A DNA stretch of 64,000 bases from Parietaria judaica (taxonomy: Eukaryota; Streptophyta; Magnoliopsida; Rosales; Urticaceae), in the NCBI GenBank assembly GCA_954871525.1, contig OX940860.1, positions 22,972,001 through 23,036,000 of the forward strand, written 5' to 3'. The number at the start of each line of letters is the position of its first letter. Within the stretch, counting starts at the first letter, position 1. Of the stretch, positions 10,345-24,467 are shown in pieces. The translations under genes and the position numbers were made by a program. The notes under the pieces were generated by a model. It was not told where the DNA came from. It saw nothing but the letters and a program-made list of their open reading frames with translations, and searched no databases.

Positions 10345-13300
10345 CTACCGCCACTCCTGGCAATTGCTGCATTTCCACCCACCACTCTCCGGCGGAATCT
10401 CTGGCGACGACATACAGTATCTGTGCACCCAAACCCCGCAATTCTCGCAACAAAGATCAGGCTCTTGCTCGTCCTGCAAGCACCGCTGGCACTTCACGGA
10501 TGGATTCGGGATTCCCGGATCTGCAGCGAGTTCGTCCACACCGAGCAGCTCGGAGAACGTGAAGAGGGTCTGCGGTTCGTAATCCAAATTTTCGTAATCC
10601 AAACCTCCGTCGTCTAACATCATTGAGCCTTCCACGTTTTGAAAAGACGTGTCCCAGTCAATGAGATCCGTGTTTTCCAACGGATTTACGTCCTGATCGT
10701 GTGTAGAGAAGTCGAGATCAGTGAAATCGTCGCCTTCTTGCTTCACTTGCCTCCTCACCTGTAACTTCTGCGGGCCCGGCTTGTCATTGTCCCATTCTCC
10801 ATCCATTTCTGTTTTAGGATCCAACACAAGCTCAACTCTCGAGAGAGAGAAGAGAAGAGGATCAATACCCTGATTGGACTGTTCTTCGAGCGGAAACATC
10901 GGAGTAGATGGTTCGCTCTGCTTGGAACAGAGAATGGTTCCGGAATCAAAGTCCATTCCAGAACTATCTTGCTTCAAAGGTGCGGGTATGTTCATTTTGT
11001 TCACTGGAGTAGGGATCTCGTTCTGCTTTGGACAGAAAGCGGTTTCGGAATCGGAGTGGAGTCTGGAATTTTCCGGCCTCAATGGTTTAAAGATCACCTT
11101 TCTTCCCTCCGTACTCATTTTGTGCACTGTAGTAACGTTCTCATTCTGTTTAGGACTGAAAGCAGTTCCGGAATCGGAGCGGACTACGGAATTTTCCGGC
11201 CTCAATGGTTTAAAAATCACCTTTAATCTCTCTGCCTTCGCTGTATAGGGACAAATGGGTGATCTCATCCGACGACATTTGCAGCATTTGAATCCTACGA
11301 CATCAAAAATCTTTGACTCCTCAAGTTCGACCGCGTCGGCATGAAACCATTCTGTCAATAAACACAGGTAATATAGTTATCAACAATTATAAAGGGAGAA
11401 AACTACAAGGTAGAGAAGAGACCAGGACCAGAAACTAGTATTTTAGGATATTCGAATCGCCGTACCGGGTTTTTAAAAGGGTATAGAGAAATAAGCTTCA
11501 AAAAAATATTATTTTTTTAAGAAACAAAAATTATATTGATAGAAGAAGATTACATTGCAATGAGCCAAGGACAAAGGGTGGTCTAAGATCAGCATGGCCC
11601 GGGCACCGAAACCAAACTCATCCAGAAAAAGAAAAAAATGGAAAAATGTGTAAACTTACTTTTGCAGGATTCACAGCATATATACATCAGATCCGACCTA
11701 TACGACTGATGGCAAAGGTGGCATTCTGGTTGCATTCTATGCCCGCAGCCACCCTTTAGAAGAATGTTGTTTTGCCTGAAAGCCGAGCTTGTATCTTCAA
11801 TGTTCTTCTTCCACATAACGCCCCAAGTAGACCCCTTAGGTCGGCTTTTTGAACCCAAATTAGATTCGGGAGAAACTAGATTTGCCTTTGAACGAGCATC
11901 CTGGGATTTGTAAACGGGAGTTTGACTCTTCTTGGAAGTTGTCGACTTATTATTATTTTCCTTGGGATGAGCATCCTGGGATTTGCAAACGGGAGTTTGA
12001 CTCTTCGTGGAAGTTAACGACTTCTGATATGGCAACCGCACAAGCAAAGGACTAGTTGGAGAATCATTACAAATTCCATTCTGCTTAACTACTTTGGCTT
12101 GGTAACACGTTTTGCAAGTATTCCACTGCCCGTTACTAACCGTACATTCCACATGACAATAACCTGCGTCACACGTAAGCACAAGAGGGTCAATAACTAC
12201 AATTAATCAAAACTCAAAACTACTTATAAAAAAAATATTAAGAAAAAGACGTGTTGAACCTTCAAGAAATCATCCCTTATGACGTAGCTTCACAAGTTTT
12301 TGCATGGAAATAAGTTTTTAAAATTATGCAGTTCTTTATTCATGTAATTCGGCCATTTAATTTTACTTAAAGAAACAACGATTATGTGGATAAAGATAAA
12401 ATCAAAATGCAAGGTCTCAGCCAGTCTATAATTCGGCAATTTAGTCTTTCACCTTTTTTTTAATTCTTATATTGGTTGATGAGAAAAATTATTATATTCT
12501 CCAAAAATCAAGATTTTGCATGATTTTCAACTATCCCCGGGTATGAATTGTTTTATTTCCCCCAAAAAGAAAACATTTAATCTGAATTTCAAATGACCTT
12601 TTTTTTTCATATGGACTCAAGCGTGTGTGAATAAGAATAAGTGAAGAGTGAAACATACCCTTGCAGACACCACATGTCATAGCCGTCCTGAAGGAAAAAA
12701 AGAAGGCATAACAAAGTAAATCGTTAGATAGAGAAAAGACGGGTAACTAAAAAAAGGAAGAAATGTAATAGAGAAAGCATTACCCTAATACAAGATCTAT
12801 TTGACATGTAACACAGGTGCAAATCTCCAGATTATCTCTCTTGCATACAAGGCGGAAAAATATGTCTTTGCGAGGAACCTTCAACCGTTTTTTCTGTAAC
12901 CAAAAATTAGAAGACGCCGTTGAATTCTCCCCTGCTGATGGTAGGATCACTTCACGCCGTTCATAGACTTTAATCAAGTACAAAGGAACCCGGTTTTCAG
13001 GAAACCAATATGTATTTTGTTCTTCACTTTCCTCTATTTCAATGACACTCTTCATGACTCGAGAAGGGAGATGCTTTTGGCTTCCAAATGCGACACCGTA
13101 GCTAACCTTGTGTTCCACAACCTTCTTACTACATATACGTGCATTTCTGAAGACAGAGGCTTCTGTATCCGAATTTTTCCCGTCCAGGAGATTCTGCTCA
13201 GGATGAACAAGATCACTCCATCTGACAAGCGAGTCCAGGTATCTGACCTGATTCATTTTCCAGTAAACTTTTCCTATTAAATACATGCCGATATAGTATA

Positions 13301-16300
13301 TACCATAACAGAATTCTCAAATCCAAATGACAACACAAACCCGAGCATCAAGTCTTTTTAAAAGGCACCCAAGGACAAAAACGAAAAGAAAGAAAAAAAC
13401 AAACAAACAAAGGGCAGAGAAGAATTTCATGAAAAAAGATAAGTTTTTTTTTTATATATATAAAATAAAATTTATTCAAATCGAGAATTGCCGTCTACTT
13501 ATAGGCCAAGAACGGAATCCAAACTAACAACAAATCTTAACCGAATGTGAGTCGGAACTAATCCCTATAATCTACGAATTTCGACTATGCTTAAAGTCAA
13601 ATTTAACTAATTATCATATAACATATATATTAGCCTGAATAACTATAACTAATACAGCTGAAAGAAATCTATTCTACACGAGACTGTTACAGTGCCGCGT
13701 CGTGGATCTCTTAACAGGTTTAGATCCGGTGGATTTTTTCCCGTCCGGTGGTTACCCTAAACCCTAGAAGGAAATTAAGCTAATTTTGAGAAACTAATTT
13801 ACTGAACACTTCTTCAATGCCTTTCTCATTGCTCAGCGCTCTCTAAATAAGCTAAACATTATAAACATAATCACCTAAAACTTAATAACAAGACGCAATT
13901 ATATAACATAAATAAACATAGATAAAGTTGCAGTTCATGACAAATACCTGAAGGGCAAGCTGGGAAGCGTTCCTACTCATTTCAACTGCAGCTCTCCATA
14001 TTAATTGTCTGCTTCTTTTAGGAATTTCAGAACCATCAGTATAACATATACCCGAGATCTTTCTCGAACCTCCTAATATGATGAGACAAGATAATCAGCA
14101 AAAGTTTGATCCACTTTTCCACCTTATACATGTAATTATGTATCATAAGAATCTAAATGCAAGTTCTCTAAGCAGACGGTTCATTCAGATAAAGAAGAAC
14201 AAACCTAGGACAGAAAAAATTACCTTGACGAGCTGCTCTTTTCACCATTGAACGGGGCAACATTGCTTTCTGAAGTATAAGCTTTGAGTAGTGTCCTCCT
14301 TGCCACCGCACAAAGCTTTCGTCAAGGTCTGTCTCATCTGTGGTTTCAGGTACAGAAGATTGCTTCTTGCCACGTTTACTGGGTCCACGTTTCTGGGCTG
14401 TCCCACAAGTGCTTGCTGCATTCTGAATTGCAGAATACTCGACCAACCAATCATCAACAAGCTTAAGCCAATCGCTCGAAATAGCAATAGTCCTTAAATT
14501 GTCCTCAAGCTGCAGGTAAAGGAAAGATCGTCCACTAAAACAAATTAAACCCAAGCTTTGCATGATTCAATTGCAAAATTTTATATTCGCCTTGAAACAT
14601 TCTCGAGACAATTACCGTAATAAATTACGTTACAAGTTTTACACCCTAGGAAAAATACCCGAGAGGAACAGAATTCGAAGTAAACAGGCAAGAAGCCACT
14701 TAATTGTGAATTATGAGAATAAAGCTTTATAAAGAAAATACCACACAGTAAAATGTCTTTACAAATTTGGTTTGATAGGTGAATGTCATAAGGAAAATGA
14801 GCCTATTTGACAACAAAGCGAGAGATGGAGAAAGACAAATAAAAGCAAATCGTGCAAGTAGTAAGCTTAATATAGATTGTGGACAAATTGAACTGCCGAG
14901 AACACTACCCAAGTCTTATCACTTACCTACAAACTAAAAACTATTAAAAAATCATTAACAAACTAATGTACATCATTATTCAAGATAAAGATTAATAAGA
15001 GAGACGCCACTTATTATGCCTGATACAGAAGAAGATCTAATAAAGCATAAATAACACCAATTAAATTGATGTACTCACCACAAGCAAAAGTGATTTTATC
15101 TGACCGCAAGTTGATGCCTGTTCCACCTGTTTGCGCCATAGTTTCCTATGGTTTGCATTCATAAAAAGGCCAACCATTAGACCATGAAGGTTTTCCTCCA
15201 AGTATAAAATATAGGTCCTAATGCTTGCAAGACTCCCCTCTCCACTCTTTATGGGCCGGAATCCCGAAAGGATCTTCATCGCGCCTTTAGTGACACACAA
15301 CGCTGCATGATTCAACATGCAACCTCTCTTGCTTGAGACAGTAGACTTACAGGAAAGACACCAACCACACCTCTCTCTTGGAACTTCCACAAGTTTCTTC
15401 TCAGAAGTTGGCCAGAAGAAACGGGAGGCCGTTAATGAGAATGCTTTTGTTTGCAAGAAGTTTTGAGATGTTAACTTTTTGGAACTATCTGAAGCATGGG
15501 ACTCTGAAGACCCCACTTCTTTAGATGAAAGATCAGCCAATTTAGCAGCAGCTGATGCTGCAAATTCCCCCGGCATGTATTGATTAAAGTAAGCCTGAGG
15601 CTTATACAGAGTGCCCATACTAATATAGTCAGTAAATGACTTGCTTTCAGCTTTCCTTAAAGCAGCATGATTGCCTTCTTTATTCTGAGACGATAAAGCA
15701 ACCTGAAAATTACAGGCACTAAGTCCAGCTTCGCTTGATTGCTTGACCAAACTTTGATGGGTCAAATCAGAAGGATCGGTAGGTTTGCCAACTGAACCAA
15801 CTGACTCGTTCCCGTCGACGTGTTGCTTCATATCTATATTAGTTTGATTTACAGTCACAATGTTGCTAAGACCATCATTCAAAGCTTGATGATGTGGAAG
15901 CGAAGAAAAGCCAGTCTCTTCTTTCACCTTCGCTACATCTGAATCGTCCAGTGCTGTCTCTACAAAAGAAACGACGCTTTTTGGTACATCCCAGTATTTC
16001 AGAATTCCTTCACAGATTTCTACATACAACCCTTTGCACTGCGGGGATGAACATAGCACCTGCACGACTTTTGTGATGTCGTTTCTGTTGTAATACCTGA
16101 GATACGGTTCCTCATTGGCCGAAGCCTTAAGCCTGCAATCATGTAAGAAGATAATTAAAAGCTACACCTTGAACAATGATAGCATTCCAAGCCATACACG
16201 CAATACACCAAGAAAAATACATGTGATTAGAGACATTGACTAGAGGATTAAAGGTAAAGACGACTTATTTAAAGCTGATAGCAGCTTCAATAATTACATA

Positions 16301-18597
16301 TTCATAAAGAAAAACTGGCTTTTGTAAAATATGTTAAGAACATACACCAATAAGTGGCTGCAGGTACCCAGAAAGATTTGCCCATATGAATCAATGCCGA
16401 AAATGTCTGCTCCTTTAAGTGACGTTCCGGTTGCAACTGTGGGCCCTCTCTTGCGGATTGTGCACTCTGGACAAAACCATGAACCTTCTGGTATGGACAA
16501 CTTCATTATACCTATACATCTACTGTGGTATGCTGAGGGACACCCATCACAACAAAGCAAGGTACCATCCATGCCACAAAGTCGACATTCATCACTATTT
16601 CGATCCATGTCAGCAGCCTCCATATCAGTTTTGGTGCCCTTTGGTGCATCGTTATGCATTTCTCCAATGACCCCAATAGCTTCTCTGTCCTTACATGCCG
16701 AAGTCTTTGAATTTCTGGGATGGACCCTTCTTGGCCCATTTTCAAGAACCTCAATGGCTTCTTCATCACAGTCTATCCCAAATTCAAATTCCTCACGTGT
16801 ATTAATTTCTGATCTAAGCTCTGCCGAGTCCAAAAGACTGTCGCATAAAACTTGTAGAACAAGTAATTTTCTAGCTGCGGGTAAAGCAAAATACTCTTTT
16901 CCTAAAACCTCATCGTAAAACCCCTTCCACTCCACCCCCTTTGTGTATCCCATAATTGTCATGAACTGAACCAGATAGACAGGCCAAGTCAACAAGTCAA
17001 GCAAGGACCAGTCAATGCCCCTGCAAATAATTCGTAAATGAAAACTCATTAACAAGATCCATTCTTAAATTAAAAGCATCATCCCTAATTTCTAATAGGG
17101 TATCTAAAAACAATGAATTTTAGAATTTAAACTACTTCTAAGGATATGTCCACAAACTAATTTATTTTAAGTTGAGATTTCTTCAATAGAATTGGTAATT
17201 TACCCATGAAAACAGAAAACATTTGCAAATTGTATTATTATCTTTCTAAGTGAGGTAACTTACAATATACTATACTAATTAATTTGATACATTTCAATAT
17301 AAAATTTAGACATTGAGCAGTTAGTTGTTTTAGTTTGGACATCTAATACAATGTATTTTCACGATGGAATAAATGATACACAATAATATGATGCTTATAA
17401 AATGAGATATTCTACATTCCATTAAAATGGTAGGAAAAAAAAAATCAAAGAAGGAGCGACTCGATAAACCAAATAAGATTCTTAGCTTTACATGGCTCTC
17501 GTTCTGTCATTTACCATGAGGGGAAAACATTGTGAAATATAACTCCATAAGAGTTATTAAAGAAAAATGTTATTTGTTGAAGATGTAAATGTAATGCAAT
17601 TTCGGTTTAATATAGCGCCAGGCAAGCCGAAAACGGAAAACCTTCTAACTTCTTACCGTTTTAGCCTCTACATGCTTGCACTTCAACTTCATATACCCCA
17701 AAATAGTTCATTCTAGTGTGATATATATGCGTTAACTTTTTAAAGAGCTTCCATTATAATATGATCTCCAGTTCCAACTGATGAACCTAATGCACTATAG
17801 TTTACTCAGAAATACCTTAAACATTTTGATGCAAGCTCGACCCCATCGGCAGAGAGTGTCTCGAGATGACGCCTCAAGGCACGCATAATGGCAACATGGA
17901 CGGCATCCAATAATGTGTTTGGAGAATGACAATTAAGCATTCCCACAAAATCATCCAAAGAAAATGGGCTCAGAAACAGAGGAATGCTAAATGACCGCAG
18001 AAAACCATAGACTGAGAGAAGATGCGACACATACTGCTCCGGCACACCTATCGTTCCCGAAGAAGGTGGCAGTTCCGGTGCTGGAATAGACGGCGCATCA
18101 TTTTCAGAATTCCCTGTATTCTCGCATGAATCACACACCAAATCATCTCCGTCATCCTCATCGTTCGGTCCATCATCCATCGCAATCGATTCGGACGCCT
18201 CGATCGCATCATTGTATTTTTTTGGTAAGCCAATAGGATTTGCAGCTTTTCCTCCCTGTATTGATTCATCGAGTTTCCTCCTTCTGCTATTCAAATCTCT
18301 GTTGAAATCCCTATCGCCCAAGAGCCTCCCACGAATCTCACGGCTTTCCAAATCCTCAAAATCGCCGTCTTCGTAGCAAACCCTGTACAAACCATCCGAG
18401 TAAAACACGACTTTACCGAGAAAGGTCCCATTGCCCCCGAACTCCTTCAGCATATATCGACCCAGCATCACGACCCGCGTCGTCTCCACGGCCTGCTTCT
18501 CGCTTTCAGGACCCAATTTCCCATCACCACCTGCATCTTCATCCCCTCTCCTCCGCTTCCTCGGCCGACCCCTCTTTTTCGCTACCGAACTCTCCAT
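10345..18597 (-). CDS. DDT and PHD-finger transcription regulator, PTM-like
   Basis: Nine coding exons were assigned: 18597-17816, 17020-16348, 16125-15079, 14509-14224, 14069-13948, 13247-12784, 12687-12659, 12163-11660 and 11351-10345. They sum to 4,914 bases (1,637 residues) with consistent phase and GT-AG borders. From the N-terminus: an AT-hook (KKRGRPRKRRRG, about 6-17), a Tudor/agenet-like part (about 47-90), a DDT domain (about 190-255), WHIM-type sequence (about 262-330), a PHD finger (CRLCGMDGTLLCCDGC onward, about 406-448), two Cys-rich split fingers in exons 7-9, and a C-terminal PHD (CQRCLQDEQEPDLCCENC). This is the architecture of Arabidopsis PTM (reported as a chloroplast-to-nucleus signalling factor) and its paralogues. 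I see no C-terminal membrane segments, which PTM is said to have, so it may match the non-membrane paralogue. The start MESSVAKKRG is the first ATG of the frame. Confidence 0.92.
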
Positions 18598-19626
18598 CGA
18601 GCGAATCAAACCGAAACCCTAGCCCTAAACAACACCTCCAAACAATCTCAACAATTGAAAACCTACCTACAACAAAGCCTACAGCAAAACGATCCCGCAC
18701 TCCATTACGAGCGCGTCAATATCTAGGGTTCTTGAGCAAATCCCACAGACGCAGCCACGGAACCGAAATGAACCCAAAAAAAATATAAACGATGCTCCAC
18801 CTCAGAGCGTCGGTTTAACGGATCAAAACCACGAAATCCTCCAATTTTTTTGAATATTTGTTTGACGAATCGGCAAATGAGGGATAGAAGAGCACCAATT
18901 ACGCTAATGGTGGAGAACCGCCATTGAAGGAGAGATCTGAGGCTTCGAAGCTAGGGCAAAAGAAGGGAATGGGAAAGCCCTAGATAGGAGAGAACGGAGT
19001 GACCACAACACAACACTCTGGTTCTATTTTCTGAGTTAAATGCGTTGCGACTCGGCAAAATCAACTCGTCCGACTCACTGGCTCCGAGTCGCCCGAGTTT
19101 GGTTGAGAAAATCTAATAACAACATTAATATATTGGGAAAATTTTAAATAATAAAAAAGTGGTAAGATGGAGGAAGCCCCATGGTAATACCGTGAGGTCG
19201 CCACTTTTTTCCTTGATCGCCTTTGGATCGAGGATTAAATCTTAAAAAAAAATTATTTATTTATTGATAAATGATCATGTTTAAAAACGATAATACTAAT
19301 ATTTTATGCAATATCTTTTAGTTTCTATCAACTCGTAAAATCTTATCAACACAAATGATTAATAGTTCTAGAAATTTATTATTTAATTGTTGCTAACTCG
19401 GAAGATTAGACTATCATTCGATTTTGAGAGAGTTAAACTATGCTTTTTGTTATGTTTCAAACACATTTATTTTTTCCTTTTCTTTTTATTTTTTCTACTA
19501 TGTACTTTTTACCTCTAAAAATAATGATATCACATTGTATACAACTTTCTCAATGTTTTGAACATAAATTTTGTGCTTATCACATTTTAGCAATTTTAAC
19601 ATACATGATACATTGTGGAAAACCAA
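18598..19626. other. 5' region of the DDT/PHD gene and intergenic DNA
   Basis: About 18598-19020 is moderately GC-rich and contains the likely 5' untranslated leader of the minus-strand DDT/PHD gene, with several CCTA-type repeats. Beyond 19100 the sequence is AT-rich and shows no gene. No TATA box was assigned. Confidence 0.45.
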
Positions 19627-19830
19627 GTTTCATTGCCCTAGTGGTAAATCCACTACATAAAAAATATGTGGTCTTGGGTTCAAACCTCGTAGAACGCAAA
19701 TACGTGTTTCACTTACATATGTAAATTTGATCAATAATGTCACCTGTTCTTACATAATTACATTGAATGTATTAAATAAAGGGAGGGGGCATTGTAATAT
19801 TAAGTACTAGTGTCACTTCATTAAAAAAAA
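19627..19830 (+). mobile_element. tRNA-derived SINE
   Basis: An RNA polymerase III A-box-like stretch (CCTAGTGGTAAATCCAC) is followed about 40 bases later by a B box (GGGTTCAAACCTCG). The element ends TGTCACTTCATT plus A8. The order and the AATGTCACC...A-tail motif match a second element at 46388, so both appear to belong to one family. Sequence between TGTCACC and TGTCACTTC suggests a later insertion or extension in this copy. Exact ends and target duplication are not resolved. Confidence 0.6.
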
Positions 19831-21949
19831 TGTCGAATTATTTACATATTTAAACTTAATAAAAATATATAATTAATATGCTTTGTTGATATTTTAACAT
19901 AATGAAAAATTTAAAAGATAATTTATATTATTGTTCAGTAAAATTAAAAACTGTAATATAATTCTATACTTTTATCCATGTTTGACCTTTTTTTTTGAAC
20001 TTTTATCCATGTTTGACCTAACACTATGTTCTTTCGCTATTATTATTTGGATTTTTATTTGTAACTTTGTTTTTATTAAGCTTTTCATTTTGCATTTTTG
20101 TAAATGTCTAATTTTGCACCAAATTAATTATTTACATTTTATATAATAATAATAATAATAATAGTAATAATAAATAATGTAATAAGACTAAAAAATTGAC
20201 GTCCCAATGTGAAGAAATACTTTTACAAAATGTCATTAAATAAATATATATATATATATAAAGTGAAAACTTAGTATTTGTCCTCTTTGTCCTATAAATT
20301 AAAAGTCAATAATCAACTATTAGTATTTGCAGGGGATTATACCCAGCCTATTGAAACCGACAACAAATAATATTTTTTTATTGGCTTTACGGACGTTACT
20401 TAAACATATAGTTCTACGCGGGCGAGTTTGAGAAAACCCAACTCAATACAACGAGTCAACTGGGTGAGTGGACCGAGTTAGAACCCTTTGGGTTGTTAGT
20501 GATTTGAATGAAAAATAGTGACAAAATATGGGAAAATAGAATTGGCGGGAATAAGCTCAACTATAGTTAAGAATTTCGAACAAAATGCGCCTTTATGTAT
20601 CGTATAATTGGGATATTATTGCAACTACAAATATTTAAATGGGATATTATTATAACGCCAAATTCTTTATTTTTTTTTTTTAGGAAAAACACACTCTGAA
20701 TTATGAATAATCAATAGATCATCGGACTTGACTTAAAATATAAGTTCATGATAATTTTATGAACAGTTTTATACTATGAATACATATTACAAATAGTGAT
20801 GGTAGCTAAAAATATTACAAAGAGCGTATAATTTTCACACTGAAATCCTATTCGTACAGGTGACAATTTGGGTTTTATATCGTTTTTTTTTTTCTTTTAT
20901 AGAATTTAGCTAATTTTATAGATCTAAACTCGTTTTATTTATCAATTGTGCTTATAATGAGACTCAAATCAACACTTTTAATAATTGTGTTAATCGTATG
21001 TGCTCGTTTAGTTTATTTATTTGACTTAATATTCTGACAAATTAATTAATTTTTAACTCATTTAACTAGTTATATAATGTTACTTTTTTAAAATTTATTA
21101 GCTCTATACATATTCATCAATCAAAAGACATAACTAATCATATGAAAAATATATAAATTTGATATATAATCAATACTAAAATACTTAATAATGTATATAA
21201 AATGCGTAAATAAATATTTTATTATGTAATCGCATCTCGTTGGATCTCAACGTATTGTTGTACTCGTGATGTGTACATGTTTTCAAATCGTGTTTATTGT
21301 AGATTATGTATGCATTATATGTATGGAAGGTCCGATAGAAGAGTCTAAATATTTTCAAATTAAAACAATGTAAGAAGATTGTACATGTGCAATTTGTGTT
21401 GGTTTTGTCATTATGTTTAACACATGTGTTGGATGACGTGTTGGAACATTGGTTCATACAAATCGGGTTACATATTTGCTAAGGAAAAAGTCCTCTTCGT
21501 ATACATGCGGTATCGTGAATCAATCAATCATGCAAATAAAGGCATGGTTCTAACAATCAAAATCAAGTCAAATTGTGAAGCTCGACATAATCTCACTATT
21601 GTGAATTAATTTTATTATCAATAAACATTATGACCTTGAATCATAGAGGACTTTTATTGTTTGTTATTTGGTTATCAAATTCAAAATGGCTATATAGTCT
21701 ATGTTGGATGAAGTTGTTGAATAAATCGTTGGAATAGTTGCTCCAATTGATCTTTTTATATCTCGATTATAATTATGAAGACATGATTTCAGGGATCAAC
21801 TCAACAAGATCTCCTAGCGCTTGGGGATTGATTGGGATTACCAATCAATATTCATTAGTCGAGAATCGTGGAGCTTTACATCTTCTCCTTGTATGACTGT
21901 TAAGTAAACTAGTTTATTTAACCTTTTGTTGAATGTCATTGGATGCATT

Positions 21950-22310
21950 TGGCATAGCTTATTTAGCCCTGTTTTTGTTTTTAAAATAAACCGCTTTTCA
22001 TGTGCTTGGCAAAATTGTTTTTCCAAAAAACACAAAATCGGTTTAAAATTTTTGTACATGAATCGTAAAAGCTAGAATTCGTAGCTTTTGGTTTTTTCAA
22101 AAAAAAAAAAAAACGGTTTTAATCTATTTTAGTCATTTTAGCCTAAATAATTTTTTTTACCAAACGCTAAATTAGTTTTTGTTACCAGCAACAATTATTT
22201 TGTAAACAATTTACCGAACACCTGTTAGTTTTTAAAAAAAAACAGTTTGTTTTTTAAACTAAAACTAAAAATAATTTTTGTAAAAATTAAACTGTACCAA
22301 ACGGGCCCAT
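21950..22310. mobile_element. Possible hAT-like MITE
   Basis: The left end ATGCATTTGGCATAGCTTAT and the right end TTAAACTGTACCAAACGGGC are roughly inverted copies. The interior is rich in TTTTTGGTTTTT and AACGGTTT stretches with ACCAAACGCTAAATTAG. Such GTTTGGTA-type ends are common on short plant DNA elements. No target duplication was confirmed. Confidence 0.35.
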
Positions 22311-22319
22311 TATCAAGTA

Positions 22320-22775
22320 GCACGAACAATGTAGAAATATATACTAAAAGTATGTTGGAGAGTCGAAGGATCTCAATGGTGATCTAGTCGGGTGCTCAAC
22401 GGTTGAAGTATCCGAGATTGTTTCCAATGGAAAGAGCAATAATAGGCTTTATCCCCTAAAGTTTTATCACCAGTTGTGATTGTTGTCTGGTCTTGAAGGG
22501 GAGTTCAACTTTATTGTATCCCTTGTGAAACCTAATTAAGAATCTTGTATAACCGTGTATGGTAATGATTTTTAGTGGAATAAAATGACTGGGTCAGTGA
22601 GCGAACAATAGGCTACCCCATGATTTTCACGAACGGTGTTATAAATATCGTGTGCTCCATACTTTTTTACTTATGCGCAATATTCGTTAACATTAAATTT
22701 TACAATTATTGCATGTGTTGTGGAAATTTGTGTGCGTTAATTTGATTTCAAACGGTATAAGAGTTAGGTCACCAA
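22320..22775 (+). mobile_element. Degenerate Copia-type LTR end
   Basis: The stretch ends with ATTTGATTTCAAACGGTATAAGAGTTAGG, where GGTATAAGAG resembles a decayed TGGTATCAGAGC primer-binding site. The upstream 400 bases read like the R/U5 part of a Copia LTR (GAGCGAACAATAGGCTACCC ... ATATCGTGTGCTCC). No coding sequence follows, so at most an LTR remnant is left. Confidence 0.35.
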
Positions 22776-23103
22776 GCTTATTTATTAATTTCAAGAAAGT
22801 GTGATATTGGTTAAATTCATATTCTCGACAGGGACTCGCGAAGGTTCTTATGTCAGTCGTCCTCTATTGCTCGTAACTGCATTTACCACAAACGAATAAC
22901 TAATATGTCGTAAATGTAGTTTTTATATTTTCTAATGAGATATTTTCGACATTCATTATAGAAATACCAAATTGTGGCTCTCACTCTAGCTAATATATGA
23001 AAAACACCACACTGAATACTCGGTTGTTCATACTTAATATATATCATTAGATAATAGTGTTTATGTTATTATAAAATAAACTCAACTGAAAACTGAATTT
23101 ATC

Positions 23104-23167
23104 GCATATGACTAGAGTTTAATATATAATTTTATATTGCATAATGTATTAAACTCTAGTTATACGA
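23104..23167. repeat. Short inverted repeat
   Basis: TATGACTAGAGTTTAATATA and TGTATTAAACTCTAGTTATA are near-perfect inverted copies separated by about 20 bases of AT-rich loop. No associated gene or transposon end was recognised. Confidence 0.7.
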
Positions 23168-23752
23168 TACTTATCGAGTTTATTAGTTTCTAATCTTTAT
23201 ATTTCATTATTTTCTTAATGATTATGTTATTTGAACTTTATAATATATGATGAATGTTTTTACTCAATTATGATCATATTATTGGAAGCGGTAAATGTGT
23301 TTAAAATATCAATATTATCACAATCGAATACCGAATATTACCGTAAATGTGTGTTTTTTTTTTTTATCTTTTCAAAAAGGGTATTCATTTTATTTATATA
23401 TATAATACGATGTTCAGTCAATAATTTATAAAATACCGCATAGTACCCGATTATTCACCCATAGCAGTTACCCTACATCTTAAGTGAATAATTAACCTTC
23501 CTATTTAACTAGAATAGTAAATAATAGCAGAAAGACCTAATATTTTTCACTTAGGGTGGAGACATATTCCCAACATTTGATTTGTAAACCGAAATTAAGA
23601 GCTAATGTTAGAAATTTGTCGCATTTTGAATTCCCGTCCACAAAATGAATAATGTCCACAAAATGAATAATGTTGTTAGGAGCCGACACACGTCTCAAAA
23701 ACTCAACATAAAAATCATTTTTCGGAAGGAAGTCCAAAATGAGACAGATTTA

Positions 23753-24467
23753 GGTGGCGTTCACTTGGATGTAATTGTTTAATTGTAATTGTAATCATAA
23801 TCGTAGTGGTAATATACTGTAATTGGAATCGTAATTGTAATGAATTACGATGTTTAGTTGTATCATTGTAATGAAAAAGGGAATGATGGTTATTTTATTT
23901 ATTATTAAATAATATAAATTTTAATCAATAGATAAATTACCAAAAGACCCTTTAATTGGTAATTAAGACATTATAGATAAACGATATTTTATGAATCATC
24001 TTCTAATAGTCATAGCTTTTTGAAATCATAAAAAAAATTGTATTATCATCTTAATACCTAAGCCGATACTATATTTTTCATTCATAAAAAATTAAAAATA
24101 TGAAATACAGTATGTTGTGAATGAACGTGGTTTCATAGGTGATGATTGTTGTTACAAGTTTTTACCACACTATGACACGTACAGGAGAGGAAAGAAATAA
24201 AACTGCAAGAATAGTGGAGGAAAGGGTGGTTACGTTGTTTAGCAAAAGGGTAGTTTAGGAAACATAAAAGAGTAGTGAAAATTTTAATGAAGATTACAAC
24301 ATCTGAACTTTGTAATGTTGATTCCCTTAAATTTACCTTTTTTGATTACATTGTAAAAGTGATTACAAGCGGTTACGATAATGCACTTAAATGAACACAG
24401 TAATAAGTGCACTTGCTTATTACGATTACAACCCATTACGGTCAATTACTTCCAAGTGAACGCAGCC
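23753..24467. mobile_element. PIF/Harbinger-type MITE with TTA target duplication
   Basis: The left end GGTGGCGTTCACTTGGATGT and the reverse complement of the right end, GGCTGCGTTCACTTGGAAGT, match over about 26 bases with four differences. TTA flanks the element on both sides (23750-23752 and 24468-24470), fitting the 3-bp TWA duplication of PIF/Harbinger (Tourist-like) elements. The 715-bp interior is non-coding and rich in TGTAATTGTAAT-type repeats near both ends. The element lies about 280 bp upstream of the RAD5A start codon. Confidence 0.82.

Noticed and set aside
11500..11620. Possible retroposon tail in the last intron of the DDT/PHD gene
   Set aside because: T- and A-rich runs are present, but no ends, boxes or target duplication could be shown.
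18597..18609. Upstream start for the DDT/PHD protein
   Set aside because: The apparent first codon at 18609 is TTG; the first ATG in frame is at 18597.
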